The position numbers were made by a program, and so were the translations under genes. From Flavisolibacter nicotianae (GTDB lineage Bacteria > Bacteroidota > Bacteroidia > Chitinophagales > Chitinophagaceae): a stretch of DNA of 64,000 nt. Of this stretch, positions 26,256-36,300 are shown one piece after another (the stretch's first letter is position 1; the number at the start of each line of letters is the position of its first letter). Location of the stretch: assembly GCF_003628535.1 (NCBI RefSeq), contig NZ_RBCI01000008.1:1-64000 (forward strand), in the 5' to 3' direction. Under the pieces are notes generated by a model, which saw only the letters and a program-made list of their open reading frames with translations, was not told where the DNA came from and did not search any database.

Positions 26256-27437
26256 ATGCAAATGGAACAAACAATGCGCTGGTACGGGCCGAACGACCCG
26301 GTGAGTTTATGGGATATCCGACAGGCCGGCTGCACCGGTGTGGTCACGGCGCTGCACCATGTACCGGTAGGGGAGGTGTGGACGATCGAAGAGATCCGCA
26401 AACGCAAAGCGCAGGTGGAAGAAGCGGGCATGACGTGGACCGTGATTGAAAGCCTGCCGGTGAGCGAAGACATTAAAAAACAAACGGGCAGCTACCGGCA
26501 GCACATCGAAAACTATAAGCAAAGCCTGCGCAATGTGGCCGCCTGCGGCCTGAAAGTGGTGACGTATAACTTCATGCCCATCCTCGACTGGATGCGCACA
26601 GATGTAAATTATGTAATGGCCGACGGAAGCAAGGCGTTGTACTTCGAAAAAGCCGCTTTTGTTGCCTTTGACCTTTTCCTGCTGAAGCGTCCTGGCGCTG
26701 ACAACGATTATACGGAAGAGCAAATTCAAAAAGCAAAAGATCGCTTTGCCACCATGACCGCCGAAGAAAAGGAAACACTTTACCGCAATGCCTTACTGGG
26801 GTTGCCCGGCAGCGAGGAACGCTTTACCGAAGAACAGATATTAACGGCCCTGAAAACCTACGAAGGGATTGATGCGGCCAAACTGAAACAACACCTGTTT
26901 TATTTTTTACAGCAGGTGGTGCCGGTGGCAGAAGAGACAGGATTGCAGATGGCGATCCATCCCGACGATCCGCCTTATCCCATCCTGGGCCTGCCGCGGA
27001 TTGTAAGCACGGAGCAGGATGCAGCGGACTTGCTGGCCGCGGCTCCATCGCCGGCCAACGGGCTTTGCTTTTGTACCGGCTCTTACGGCGCACGGGAAGA
27101 CAATGACCTGGTAGGCATGGTACGGCGCTTTGGCGACCATATTTATTTTCTTCACCTGCGCAACACCAAGCGGGATGGCGACGGCAATTTTTACGAGGCC
27201 GACCACCTGGCCGGCGATACCGACATGTATGCCGTTGTGAAAGAGATCGTGCAGGTAATGCAGCGGCGGGCCGTTTCCATTCCCATGCGTCCCGATCATG
27301 GCCACCAGATGCTGGACGACCTGAAAAAGAAAACCTACCCGGGTTACAGTGCGATTGGTCGTTTGAGAGGACTGGCTGAACTGCGGGGACTGGAGCTGGG
27401 TATCCGGAGAGGTTTGGAGGAGACATCAACTGAATAA
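26256..27437 (+). CDS. uxuA: D-mannonate dehydratase
   Basis: 393 residues. Characteristic of UxuA are [29 protein letters not shown] at the start, [39 protein letters not shown] and [11 protein letters not shown], which carry the metal-binding residues. It dehydrates D-mannonate to 2-keto-3-deoxygluconate in the hexuronate pathway. Three close in-frame ATGs exist (26256, 26262, 26274); the first is given. Its start follows a strong terminator by 14 bases, so it is probably expressed by readthrough or from a promoter within the symporter gene. A long inverted repeat begins at the base after its stop codon. Confidence 0.95.
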   Translation: MQMEQTMRWYGPNDPVSLWDIRQAGCTGVVTALHHVPVGEVWTIEEIRKRKAQVEEAGMTWTVIESLPVSEDIKKQTGSYRQHIENYKQSLRNVAACGLKVVTYNFMPILDWMRTDVNYVMADGSKALYFEKAAFVAFDLFLLKRPGADNDYTEEQIQKAKDRFATMTAEEKETLYRNALLGLPGSEERFTEEQILTALKTYEGIDAAKLKQHLFYFLQQVVPVAEETGLQMAIHPDDPPYPILGLPRIVSTEQDAADLLAAAPSPANGLCFCTGSYGAREDNDLVGMVRRFGDHIYFLHLRNTKRDGDGNFYEADHLAGDTDMYAVVKEIVQVMQRRAVSIPMRPDHGHQMLDDLKKKTYPGYSAIGRLRGLAELRGLELGIRRGLEETSTE

Positions 27438-27531
27438 TTTTTTTGAACCACGGAGGCACAGGGGTACAGTGTTACACGAAGCGCTTCTCTGTGTTCTTCC
27501 GTGTTCACCCTGTCTCCGTGGTTCAAAAAAA
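27438..27531. repeat. CCACGGAG-type inverted repeat after uxuA
   Basis: The 18-bp arms (27438-27455, seven T then GAACCACGGAG; and 27514-27531, its exact inverse) enclose about 58 bases with a loose 8-base rhythm (CACGGAGG, CACAGGGG, TACAGTGT). The element starts directly after the uxuA stop. It shares its ends with the element at 10754-10842. With A- and T-runs on the outer sides it could terminate transcription in either direction. Confidence 0.85.
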
Positions 27532-27623
27532 AGTGGATTAAAATCATACAAGCATTCGTTAAACAAGCGTCAGTGCAAACAAGCTGCGCTGGCTAACTTT
27601 CACTTCACATAAACAGGACACTT

Positions 27624-29033
27624 ATGCTGCAAAAAATCTTTACCGCCGTTTTTGTTTTCCTGGGTTTTACTGCCTTTGCGGATGTACGCCTGCCGGCTAT
27701 CCTGGGCAGTCACATGGTCTTGCAACAAAACAGCACCGTTACCTTCTGGGGCTGGTGCGAACCGGGAGAAACGGTAACAGTCAGGCCGGGCTGGGACACG
27801 GCAACCTACACGACGAAGGGCACGTCTGCCGCTACCTGGCAACTACACATTCAAACACCGAAAGCCGGCGGGCCCTATGCCATCGTTGTAAAAGGCACGA
27901 ATACCATTCAACTGGATGATGTGCTCATTGGTGAAGTGTGGCTGTGCAGCGGCCAAAGCAACATGGAGATGAACGTCGGCTGGGGCCTTCCCTACGAAAA
28001 AGACGTTGCGGAAGCCACCAATCAAAAGATCCGTTTCTTTTACATTCCCCGCACTACGTCGCTCTACCCGCAGGATGATGTAAAGGCAAGATGGATGGTT
28101 TGCACACCGGACGAAATGAAAAAGTTCAGTGCCGTCGGTTATTTTTTCGGCAAGGAGGTAACCGGGAAGCTGAACGTTCCTGTGGGCCTGATCAATGCAA
28201 ACTGGGGTGGTACACCGGCAGAAGCATGGACACCGGATTCGGTAGTGCAGGCCAACGCGGAACTGCGGCAGGCAGCCGGCAAACTGACGCCTTCGAATGG
28301 CTGGCCCATCCGGCCCGCGGCCACGTTTAATGCCATGATCTATCCCTTGCAGAACTTCGCTATCGCCGGCAGCCTTTGGTACCAGGGCGAAAGCAATACG
28401 GGAACCGCCAGCACTTATTATCCGCTGCTCACCAGCATGATTCAAGCCTGGCGCAAGGGCTGGAACAAAGACTTCCCGTTTTACTTTGTGCAGATTGCAC
28501 CGTTTGCCGATTATGGTAACCAGAACGTCGCCGCGTTGTTGCGGGAACAGCAGACAAAAATTGCGGGCTATCCCAATACCGGCATGGTGGTCATTCACGA
28601 CCTGGTGGATAACGTCCACGACATTCATCCCAAAATGAAAAAAGAAGTGGGAGAGCGGCTGGCCAACCTTGCCCTGAGCCGCACGTATGGTTTGAGCGGT
28701 TTGCCCATTCACTACCCGCAGTATGAAAGCATGCAGGTGGAAGGCGACAAGATCCGCATTCGCTTTGCCAACGCCGGTGCAGGACTGGTGACAAAAGGTG
28801 GTGAGCCCACGGAGTTCTATGTTGCCGGTGAGGACAAGGTGTTTCACCCGGCAAAAGCAAAGATCAGCAGCAATTCGGTGGTCGTTTCAAGCAAAGAGGT
28901 AAAGAAGCCGGTGGCCGTTCGCTTTGGTTTCAGCAATGCGGCCATGCCCAACCTGTTCAGCAAGGAAGGACTGCCGGTTAATATTTTCCGCACCGATAAC
29001 TGGGAGGTCGACACCAGCGCGGTGAAGAAATAG
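27624..29033 (+). CDS. Sialate O-acetylesterase-type SGNH esterase, secreted
   Basis: 469 residues with a signal peptide (cut near FTAFAD). The nucleophile is Ser112 in GEVWLCSGQSNM, followed by WYQGESNTG and the catalytic NVHDIHPKMKKEVGERL. It lacks the jelly-roll insertion of the 642-residue paralogue at 13117 but is otherwise similar throughout, including ADVRLPAILGSHMVLQ. It probably deacetylates hemicellulose oligomers; acetylated xylan and mannan are both possible at this site between the two gene sets. A weak TAACTTTC promoter-like box lies about 30 bases upstream. Confidence 0.88.
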   Translation: MLQKIFTAVFVFLGFTAFADVRLPAILGSHMVLQQNSTVTFWGWCEPGETVTVRPGWDTATYTTKGTSAATWQLHIQTPKAGGPYAIVVKGTNTIQLDDVLIGEVWLCSGQSNMEMNVGWGLPYEKDVAEATNQKIRFFYIPRTTSLYPQDDVKARWMVCTPDEMKKFSAVGYFFGKEVTGKLNVPVGLINANWGGTPAEAWTPDSVVQANAELRQAAGKLTPSNGWPIRPAATFNAMIYPLQNFAIAGSLWYQGESNTGTASTYYPLLTSMIQAWRKGWNKDFPFYFVQIAPFADYGNQNVAALLREQQTKIAGYPNTGMVVIHDLVDNVHDIHPKMKKEVGERLANLALSRTYGLSGLPIHYPQYESMQVEGDKIRIRFANAGAGLVTKGGEPTEFYVAGEDKVFHPAKAKISSNSVVVSSKEVKKPVAVRFGFSNAAMPNLFSKEGLPVNIFRTDNWEVDTSAVKK

Positions 29034-29055
29034 AACTGCGCGGCTGTGTTCAAAA

Positions 29056-29071
29056 TGGATAAGAAAGTATC
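29056..29071 (+). promoter_or_regulatory. Distal copy of the TGGWTAARAAAGTATC box
   Basis: TGGATAAGAAAGTATC lies exactly 100 bases upstream of the second copy (29156-29171) and just before a terminator hairpin. No TAnnTTTG box stands 22 bases downstream, so it is either an auxiliary regulator site or a remnant of a duplication. Confidence 0.5.
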
Positions 29072-29078
29072 AGCTTGG

Positions 29079-29121
29079 CAAAAGAGGCGGGATGACGATC
29101 CTGCCTCTTTTGTTTTCTTTT
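29079..29121 (+). terminator. Intrinsic terminator after the acetylesterase gene
   Basis: CAAAAGAGGC plus GGGAT-type pairs (29079-29093) match the inverse at 29098-29112 with one wobble around GACG, and the tail TTTTCTTTTT follows. It lies 45 bases after the esterase stop. The symmetrical A-run on the left side suggests it may also work for the other strand. Confidence 0.85.
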
Positions 29122-29155
29122 TGTTCGGAGAAAACAACAGAAAAACAGCATGGAA

Positions 29156-29201
29156 TGGTTAAGAAAGTATCCAATTGTTGTAGGCATTCGGGATAGCTTT
29201 G
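29156..29201 (+). promoter_or_regulatory. Candidate regulated promoter of the GH26 lipoprotein gene
   Basis: The box TGGTTAAGAAAGTATC (29156-29171) is followed after exactly 22 bases by TAGCTTTG (29194-29201), a perfect match to the Bacteroidota -7 element TAnnTTTG. The same box-22-TAGCTTTG arrangement is found before susC (33293-33338). The box would end near position -37 to -40, where an activator can contact RNA polymerase. The GH26 ATG is 96 bases downstream. Confidence 0.65.
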
Positions 29202-29297
29202 CCCGCTGCTGGCTGTAGGAGAGGGTTTGCGTGTTTGTAAAGTGACCGCGCTGTAAAAGGCGGTGCCGGCTATTCATCACCGATAAAATTGCTATCC

Positions 29298-30356
29298 ATG
29301 TTCCGTGCGTCACTCAAAGCTTTGTTTTGCCTGTTTGCAGTCCTCTTCATTTTCAGTTGTAAAAAAGGTGAAGGACAGATCACGCCACCACCACCACCGG
29401 CACCGGCCCCACCCGAAGCGCCACGGTTTGCCATCAATGCAGGTCTTGTAACACCCGGTGCGACGAAAGAGGCGACAGCGCTGTACCAGTTTTTGAAAGA
29501 CAACTACGGCAAGAAAATTCTTTCGGGTGTGATGACGCTGAACAGTTTTGACGAAACATCCTGGCTGAAGACCAATACTGGCAAAGAGCCGGCCATCGTT
29601 GGGCTGGACTTCATGCATTGCAACCGGAATTATACCTGGTACGATAACGAGCAGCCCATCAAAGACGCCAAAACGTACTGGGACCGCAACGGTATTCCGG
29701 TCCTCTGTTGGCACTGGCGTGACCCATCCCGGAAAACCGAGGAGTTTTATACAAGCAAAACCAGTTTTGACGTGTCAAAGATCAACGACCCGGCTTCCGA
29801 TGAATACAAGGCTATGATCAGTGACATTGATTTTGTGGCCGGCCTGCTGAAAAAGCTGCAGGAGCAAAACGTGCCGGTTATCTGGCGTCCCCTGCACGAA
29901 GCCGCCGGCGGCTGGTTTTGGTGGGGGGCCAAAGGGGCGGCGCCTTGCAAAAAGCTTTACCAGGTGATGTACGACCGCATGGTGAATTTTCACGGGCTGA
30001 AAAATCTGGTCTGGGTATGGACGAGGGAACCCAACGACAACGACTGGTATCCCGGTGATGCTTACGTTGACATTGTGGGAAGGGATATTTACAAGCAGGG
30101 CGACCACAGCTCGCAGATCAACGAATTCAATACGCTCAATGCGCTGTACGGGACCAAGAAAATGATCACGCTTTCCGAATGCGGCTCCATTCCCGACGTG
30201 GACAACCTGGTGGCTGATGGCGCGGCCTGGTCCTGGTTCATGCCCTGGTACGGCGACTATACCCGCAAGGATATCCACAATTCGCTCGACCTGTGGAAGA
30301 AACTATTTGCCAGCAGTTATGTGCTTACGCTGGATGAAATGCCGTCGCTGAAGTAA
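29298..30356 (+). CDS. GH26 beta-mannanase-type lipoprotein
   Basis: 352 residues from ATG 29298 (the frame opens with TTG 29289). Lipobox FIFSC (Cys21), then a Pro-rich spacer (about residues 29-43) and a GH26 barrel. The acid/base is Glu201 in WRPLHEAAGGWFWWG and the nucleophile Glu294 in TLSECGS. The trailing WFMPWYGDYT is typical of mannan-active GH26. The Pro linker and CKKGEG start suggest display on the cell surface (inference). It has a putative own promoter sharing its regulator box with susC, linking it to the mannan locus although it is separated from that locus by two unrelated genes. Confidence 0.92.
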   Translation: MFRASLKALFCLFAVLFIFSCKKGEGQITPPPPPAPAPPEAPRFAINAGLVTPGATKEATALYQFLKDNYGKKILSGVMTLNSFDETSWLKTNTGKEPAIVGLDFMHCNRNYTWYDNEQPIKDAKTYWDRNGIPVLCWHWRDPSRKTEEFYTSKTSFDVSKINDPASDEYKAMISDIDFVAGLLKKLQEQNVPVIWRPLHEAAGGWFWWGAKGAAPCKKLYQVMYDRMVNFHGLKNLVWVWTREPNDNDWYPGDAYVDIVGRDIYKQGDHSSQINEFNTLNALYGTKKMITLSECGSIPDVDNLVADGAAWSWFMPWYGDYTRKDIHNSLDLWKKLFASSYVLTLDEMPSLK

Positions 30357-30514
30357 GCCAAAATACCGAGGAGAAAACTGGCAGTGGAGGGTGGAACTGG
30401 CAAGAGTTGGCATTGTGAACGTGCATTCCGCCAAACCTGCTGTTGCCATGCTGCTGGTGCGTATTCGTTTACCGGCACAAGAAATGGAACGTTCATTGAA
30501 ATAGCAGAAATGGC

Positions 30515-31039
30515 TTATTGATACCTTACCGGCAGCATGTTCATTTTGAGCAGGAATAACAATAAAATCAGTAAAAACGTTCCTGCTGCTGCAAGTTTGT
30601 TAATGAATTTTTGTGCCTTTACACTGCTATTGAATGCTTTTTCAATTGATTTAGCGATTATGAATCCAATAACTCCGCCTGAAGTATTGGTTATCATATC
30701 TGTAACATCAAAAGCCCCAAGACGAAAAATATATTGAAGTCCTTCAACCAGTAAACTAAGGAAGAAAAAGAGGAAAAGTTTTTTACCGAACGACCATCTT
30801 TCAAATAAAATTCCTGCATATACACCAAGCGGAATAAAAATCACAACGTTCAAAATATTTTCACTGGTTAAAATGACGTGTTCATTGAACGGGATGAAGT
30901 TTGCCTGCCTGTTTCGCATATAGGAAAAATGTACACCGAGCTTTAATAGTAAAATCCAGTAGATGGCACACAAATAAATGATAAATAATAGAGTGGTCAA
31001 CCTGTTTGTTGCGTGATCAACGCCTGATTGTTCTTTCAT
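30515..31039 (-). CDS. VanZ-like membrane protein
   Basis: 174 residues with four to five membrane segments and the VanZ-family pattern ILNVVIFIPLGVYAGIL followed by LLVEGLQYIFRLGAFDVTDMITNTSGGVIGF. Function of most VanZ-like proteins is unknown; the founding member affects teicoplanin resistance. The gene is clearly poorer in GC than its neighbours and has no link to sugar use, so it is probably a later insertion between the xylan and mannan sets. No operon partner. Confidence 0.85.
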   Translation of the reverse strand: MKEQSGVDHATNRLTTLLFIIYLCAIYWILLLKLGVHFSYMRNRQANFIPFNEHVILTSENILNVVIFIPLGVYAGILFERWSFGKKLFLFFFLSLLVEGLQYIFRLGAFDVTDMITNTSGGVIGFIIAKSIEKAFNSSVKAQKFINKLAAAGTFLLILLLFLLKMNMLPVRYQ

Positions 31040-31387
31040 TTTTTTGCCAATTGATGCGATGGATGATTGTGTATAAATAACTGCCGGTTGCTATTGAATA
31101 TTGTGTTTGAACAGAAACGCTGCGTTGTAACTTGGTTGTTCAGGATAGACGCCCAACAAACAGGTCCCGGAGCAGTGGCTATTTTAAGTACCGGCGTTGG
31201 ATAGAAGCGCTGCTGTCCGGTTCTACAAGCAAATTTCATAGAAACACTTCCCTGCTCTTCGCGGCAAGATTATATTACCGGCATTGCTCTACGCAGTTCA
31301 TGAAATTGCGACGTCACAGGTTCGAATTAATCTGTTCCCGAAGCGATGAATCACTCCGATTTCCGTGGTGTAAAGTCAACTGATTTC
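31040..31387. other. Intergenic region, nothing recognised
   Basis: This stretch separates two minus-strand membrane protein genes. Frames on both strands are short, lack motifs and overlap each other. A tRNA T-loop-like GGTTCGAATT occurs near 31319 but no tRNA fold can be built. I see no hairpin with a T-run. Confidence 0.55.
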
Positions 31388-31876
31388 TTAACTGCCCCTT
31401 TTGGCGGGTTGATCGTTTTCAGGTTTTATATTCCTGCCATTTCGCAAATTCCTTTCAACTACAGTGGCGGCAACAGCGATGACGATTGAGCCCAAAGTGA
31501 TGAGGATGCCCATGAAAAACCCGCCTGAACGGTCATCACTATCGCTCAGCATGATAAAGATTTCTCCGATCGCAACAAACCCAATGAGGGTGATTGCGCA
31601 ATACTTTATCATCCGCAAAGCTTTCATGGCCTTCGGGGAAAACGCCTTGTTTTGGCCGGCATATCCCACCACCCTGAATGCCTGGTAGAGCGCCACGAAA
31701 AATGGAATGGACCCAATATAGGCATACGCCAGAAAGGGGTCTTTGAAATAGATTTCAAATAGCGTAGCGTGAGCATTCCTGCCTTCAAGGTGAGGCTCCC
31801 AGAGCAGGAATGCAAGCGCACCTATGCCAACGAGCACAATGACAGCCTGTAGAAATATTTTTGAGCGCTGTTTCAT
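31388..31876 (-). CDS. DUF2975-like small membrane protein
   Basis: 162 residues from ATG 31876, where a normal MKQRSKIFLQAVIVLVGIGALAFLLW membrane start begins; the open frame extends to 32020 but that part is hydrophilic and unlike the family. Four membrane segments are visible, near residues 10-28, 50-70, 95-115 and 125-148, with a Lys/Asn-rich cytoplasmic tail. The pattern fits DUF2975, a family often found with a small Cro-like regulator; no such regulator gene is seen here. Function unknown. Confidence 0.65.
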   Translation of the reverse strand: MKQRSKIFLQAVIVLVGIGALAFLLWEPHLEGRNAHATLFEIYFKDPFLAYAYIGSIPFFVALYQAFRVVGYAGQNKAFSPKAMKALRMIKYCAITLIGFVAIGEIFIMLSDSDDRSGGFFMGILITLGSIVIAVAATVVERNLRNGRNIKPENDQPAKRGS

Positions 31877-32249
31877 AAAACAGGATTGATAAGTTTTAGC
31901 GACGCTGGATAGTAATAGTGGCGCCAGGTGGTTGCTCCATACATTCATCACATTAAACTTTGAAGTCGTACTGTGACTAATTAACATATTCGTGTCAGCA
32001 TTCTTCCGCTTTAAGGCCAATCTGTTTTGTGCCTATCCCAAAAGACAACAATAGCTCGACAAAAAAATTCGTAACCTTGGTTTCATAAAATTAGGCCTAA
32101 CAGTAGTATTCCTGCTAATACATACGCGACATTACCAGCCGTATTTATTTTTCTACCCCTCCCCAGCAAGCCGGAAAAATAAACGCGAATAGCGCCCCCT
32201 TGCGTAAATCCAATCTGCGGCAAGGTGGGGAACAAGGGAAATGGTTTTC
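31877..32249. other. Intergenic region, no gene recognised
   Basis: Lies between the start of the DUF2975-like gene and the end of the AraC-type gene, both on the minus strand. It must hold the promoter of the former, but I see no perfect box. It contains no long frame, repeat or strong terminator hairpin. Confidence 0.5.
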
Positions 32250-33134
32250 TTACACAAAAAGCCGCACGCCGGACGTGGTGTATTCTTCGCGGAACTCTTT
32301 GGGTGTGCACTGTTTTTTCTTTTTAAAGATCCGGTTGAAGTTGGACATGTTGTTGAACCCGCAGCGGTAGGCAATTTCGCTGACGCTTTGGGTGGTGTCG
32401 ATCAGCAGGCGGGAGGCGTGCCCAAGACGAATCTCGTTCAGTGTATCCACAAAGGTTTTCCCGGTTCGCATCTTAAAAAACCGGCTAAAGGCCACTTCCG
32501 ACATGGCAACCAGTTTTGCCACTTCCGACAGGGAGATCTCCCGTTCAAAATTTTTATTGAGGTGAGCCATAACGGCCTCGATGCGGCGGCTGTTGTAATT
32601 GACGGTGTCGGCTGCCTGGAAGGAGATGTCGGATAAAATACGCATGTCCTTCGACGTGGAAAGGGCGTGCAGGATGGAGAGGAGCTCGAGCACCGATTCG
32701 AAGCCTGTTTTCTGGTGAAGCGTGTCCAGGCGCGGTGCCATTGCTGCCGCCGTCTCCCTGGTAAATAAAATGCCCCGCAGCGACTGCTGGAACATGTTGC
32801 GGATAAAGCTTGCCTGGTTGCGCTGCAAAAACTTCTCGTCCAGCAGGTCGCGGTGAAACTGGATGGTCACTTCGTGAATCTCCCGGCTCCTGCACTGGTG
32901 GGTAAACCACCCGTGGCGCAGGTTGGGCCCAACGAGTACCAGCTCAACGTCGCCGATCACTTCAATGTGTCCGCCAATGACCCGCTTGGCGCCCCTGGCG
33001 TTTTGGATGAAGTTGAGTTCAAATTCTTCGTGTTGGTGCAGGGGAAAGTCAAATTCGTTTTTCACCCGCGAAAAGACGGTGAAGCAATCACTTTGAGTCA
33101 GCGGCGTGATTTCCCGGAGAAGTTTGTCCTTCAT
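32250..33134 (-). CDS. AraC-family transcription regulator with cupin sensor domain
   Basis: 294 residues from ATG 33134 (the frame opens two codons earlier with TTG). N-terminal cupin-like domain with FPLHQHEEFELNFI and a short helical linker; the C-terminal 100 residues carry two helix-turn-helix motifs (EISLSEVAKLVAMSEVAFSRFFK and QSVSEIAYRCGFNNMSNFNRIFKKK, then TPKEFR). It is divergent from susC, 224 bases apart, so it is the likely activator of the mannan locus. The shared box upstream of susC and the GH26 gene at 29298 is a candidate binding site (inference). The sugar ligand would bind the cupin. Confidence 0.92.
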   Translation of the reverse strand: MKDKLLREITPLTQSDCFTVFSRVKNEFDFPLHQHEEFELNFIQNARGAKRVIGGHIEVIGDVELVLVGPNLRHGWFTHQCRSREIHEVTIQFHRDLLDEKFLQRNQASFIRNMFQQSLRGILFTRETAAAMAPRLDTLHQKTGFESVLELLSILHALSTSKDMRILSDISFQAADTVNYNSRRIEAVMAHLNKNFEREISLSEVAKLVAMSEVAFSRFFKMRTGKTFVDTLNEIRLGHASRLLIDTTQSVSEIAYRCGFNNMSNFNRIFKKKKQCTPKEFREEYTTSGVRLFV

Positions 33135-33184
33135 AAGCAAGTCGGGTTGTCGGCAAATTCTGCCTGGATGAAGTTAAGATAATA

Positions 33185-33200
33185 CCACAATCGGTTGCAT
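33185..33200 (+). promoter_or_regulatory. LacI-type operator-like site between the AraC-type gene and susC
   Basis: CCACAATCGGTTGCAT shares 12 consecutive bases (aatcggttgcat) with operator candidate O2 at 20767-20782, and both are followed by an A/T run (aaatttttt). It is 51 bases from the AraC-type start and about 158 from susC. If the LacI-type protein binds here, the xylan regulator would also affect the mannan locus. Confidence 0.5.
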
Positions 33201-33292
33201 AAATTTTTTCCCCGGCTGAATCCCGGTTTTTGTTCATTTTCAATACCTGTTTTTTACCGTTTATCCATAACTGTTGAAAAAAATACACCCCT

Positions 33293-33338
33293 TGGATAAA
33301 AAAGTATCTCTTTTTTAGACTGCGACAAAATAGCTTTG
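33293..33338 (+). promoter_or_regulatory. Candidate regulated promoter of susC
   Basis: TGGATAAAAAAGTATC (33293-33308), a 22-base gap, then TAGCTTTG (33331-33338), an exact TAnnTTTG -7 element. The susC ATG follows 20 bases later. The layout equals that at 29156-29201 in box, gap length and -7 sequence. Confidence 0.7.
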
Positions 33339-33358
33339 GAACAAATTATGTAAGCTAT

Positions 33359-36300
33359 ATGAGAAAATGCCTACGCTTGCGGGTGCATTTATTACTGCTT
33401 TTTGCACTCGTTTCCACTCTCGCTTTTGCTCAACGAAGAATTACCGGAACGGTTACCGACGATAAACAGGCACCGCTGACAGGCGCCACGGTTGCTGTGC
33501 AGGGAACCAAAACAGCAACGACTACAGATGCCGCCGGGAAGTTCTCGCTGACGGTACCGCCCAACGGAAAAACCCTGGTGGTGTCGTTCGTAGGCATGCA
33601 GCCGCGAACAGTTTCGATTGGAACCGGCGATGTCGTGAATGTTTCGCTGACTGCCACCACGGGTGCCATGGCCGATGTGGTAGTGGTGGGATACGGCCGT
33701 GCACGAAGGGCCAACCTTACCACGGCGCAAACATCGGTATCGGCCAAAGAAATTGAAAAGACCGTCAACACCACTGTAGAGCAAGCCCTCCAGGGCCGCG
33801 CTGCCGGTGTGTATGTGACGCAAAACTCTGGGCAGCCCGGTGGCGGTATCTCCGTGACCATTCGCGGGGTAAGCTCGCTCAACCGGACGCAACCTCTTTA
33901 CGTGATTGATGGTGTGCAGATTCAGCAGGATCAGGATGTGTCGTTTGGTTCGTCCAGCACGTCCAACCCCCTGGCTGGCCTCAACCCGGCCGATATCGAA
34001 GACATGCAGATCCTGCAGGGACCATCGGCCACAGCAATTTACGGCGCCCGTGGTACCAACGGTGTTGTGCTGGTTACAACGAAGCGTGGCCGGGCAGGTG
34101 ATTTCAAGATCAACTATGCCTATCAATACAACCTGCAAACGCCGCCAACCAGCCTGCACGTCATGAACCTGCGTGAGTATGCGCAGATGGTGAAGGAGTA
34201 CCATGCCATTGCCGGCGGTACCACTCCCGGTGAGTTCCTAGATCCTTCGCTCCTGGGTGTGGGAACCGACTGGCAGCGGGAGTTGTTCAACAACGCTGCC
34301 ATGAACAAGCACCAGTTGAGCCTGAGTGGTGGCAGCAACAACACGACGTATTATATGTCGGGAGAATACCTGAACCAGGATGGCGTGGCTGTTGGATCCG
34401 GTTTCAACCGCTATAGTTTCCGTCTGAACCTTGATAACAAACCAAGGGAATGGTTTACGATCGGTGCCAATTTGAGCTTCAACCAAACGAATGAAAACCT
34501 TACCGCTACCAACTATGGCGACGCACAAAGCCCGCTGATCGCAAATGCCCTGCGGTTGACACCGCAGATCCCGGTGCGGAACCTGAACGGATCCTGGGGC
34601 GGCAGCGACCCGGTGAACGGTGCCAACCAGTATGCACCCATTAACCCGGTGGCCCTGGCCAACCTCATTACAAACAAAAACATGAAGCGCCAGTTCCTGG
34701 GCGGATTGAACATCGGGGTGAATTTGACCAAAGAACTTGTTTTCCGCAGTTCCTTTAATGGCAACATCGGCAACGGCATTTCGACTTACTATACACCGAC
34801 TTACCAGATCGACCAGTGGCACTACAACACGACATCGTCGCTGCAAACAGGAACGTATTCGAGCTGGTACTGGAACTGGAACCAACTGCTTGAATACACG
34901 AAACAAATCGGCAAGCACAATATTACGGTCATGGGTAGCCATGAAGCCCAGGAGTCGGAGTGGCAGGCGCTTTCCGCCGGCAGAACAGGTTTCCTGACCA
35001 ACGACATTTTTGATGTAAATGCCGGTAACCCCATCTCGGCTACAAACGGTGGTGGCACCTACCCCTGGTCGATGGAATCCTACCTCGGCCGTATCAACTA
35101 CAACTACGACAACCGCTACCTGCTGACCGGTACGTTCCGGCGGGATGGCTCGCCTTATTTCGGTTCCGAAAACAGGTGGGGTAATTTCCCTTCGGTGTCG
35201 GCTGCATGGCGGGTAAGCCGTGAGAAGTTTTTCCAGGTCCCGTTTATCAGCGAACTGAAATTGCGTTTTGAAACTGGTTTGACCGGTAACCAGGGAACAG
35301 GTTCCGGTATCTATGCACCGCTGGCTACCGGCGCAACGCCGTGGGGTACGGGTCTTCGCCCGTCCACGTTCACCAACGCCAAACTGAAATGGGAAGAAAC
35401 AAAGACCAATAACCTTGGTTTGAACCTGGGTGTGCTGAACAACCGGTTCACCGTGGAAGCCGATTACTATGTGAAAAATACCAACAACCTGATTATGGCC
35501 GCCAGCCTGCCCTGGTACATGGGTACAAACGGAAGCCCCGGCTCAGTTGGTGCACCGCTGGTGAACACCGGTTCGCTGCAAACGAAGGGATGGAACCTCA
35601 CGTTCAATACGACCAACATCAACAAAAAAGATTTCCGCTGGGAGACAAACCTGAACCTGTCGCATTTCAAAACAGAGATCACCTCTCTGAACTCGGAAAA
35701 TGCGTTCATCGACCGAACATCCTGGTGGATGAACAACTGGACACAGCGTGCGGCCATTGGCTATCAGCCCTGGCTGTTCAGGGGATATGTCGAAGAAGGT
35801 ATCTTTCAGTCAGTCGACGAAATCAACAAAAGCGCCGTACCGGTCGATAACAGCGGCAACCGCCGGCCGACCGATGCAAGCACCGGTATTTGGGTGGGTG
35901 ATGTGAAATACAAAGACATCAACGGCGACGGGAAGATCACGGTTGCCGACATGACCAACATTGGCAACCCCTGGCCCAAACTGACTGGTGGCATGACCAA
36001 TAGTTTTTCGTACAAGGGCATTGACCTGAGCATCCTGATCACCGGTACGTACGGTAATGATATCTACAACTACATCGCGGCCGAAGCCAGCAATCCAAAC
36101 AACATCAACTTAAGCCGCAACCTCCTGATCGAGGCAACGCACTATGCGAAGGTGACCACCGATGGCAACGGAAAACCCGTTCTGGCCAACGCCGGCACCC
36201 GGATTCCCCGCATGTCAAACAACCAGATCGCCAACGACAACAACTACGGACGCATCACCAGCCGCTTTGTAGAAGACGGTTCTTTCCTCCGCTTGAAGAA

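Noticed and set aside
31310-31345. GGTTCGAATT resembling a tRNA T-loop
   Set aside because: The flanking bases do not form a 5-bp T-stem, and no acceptor, D or anticodon stem can be drawn.
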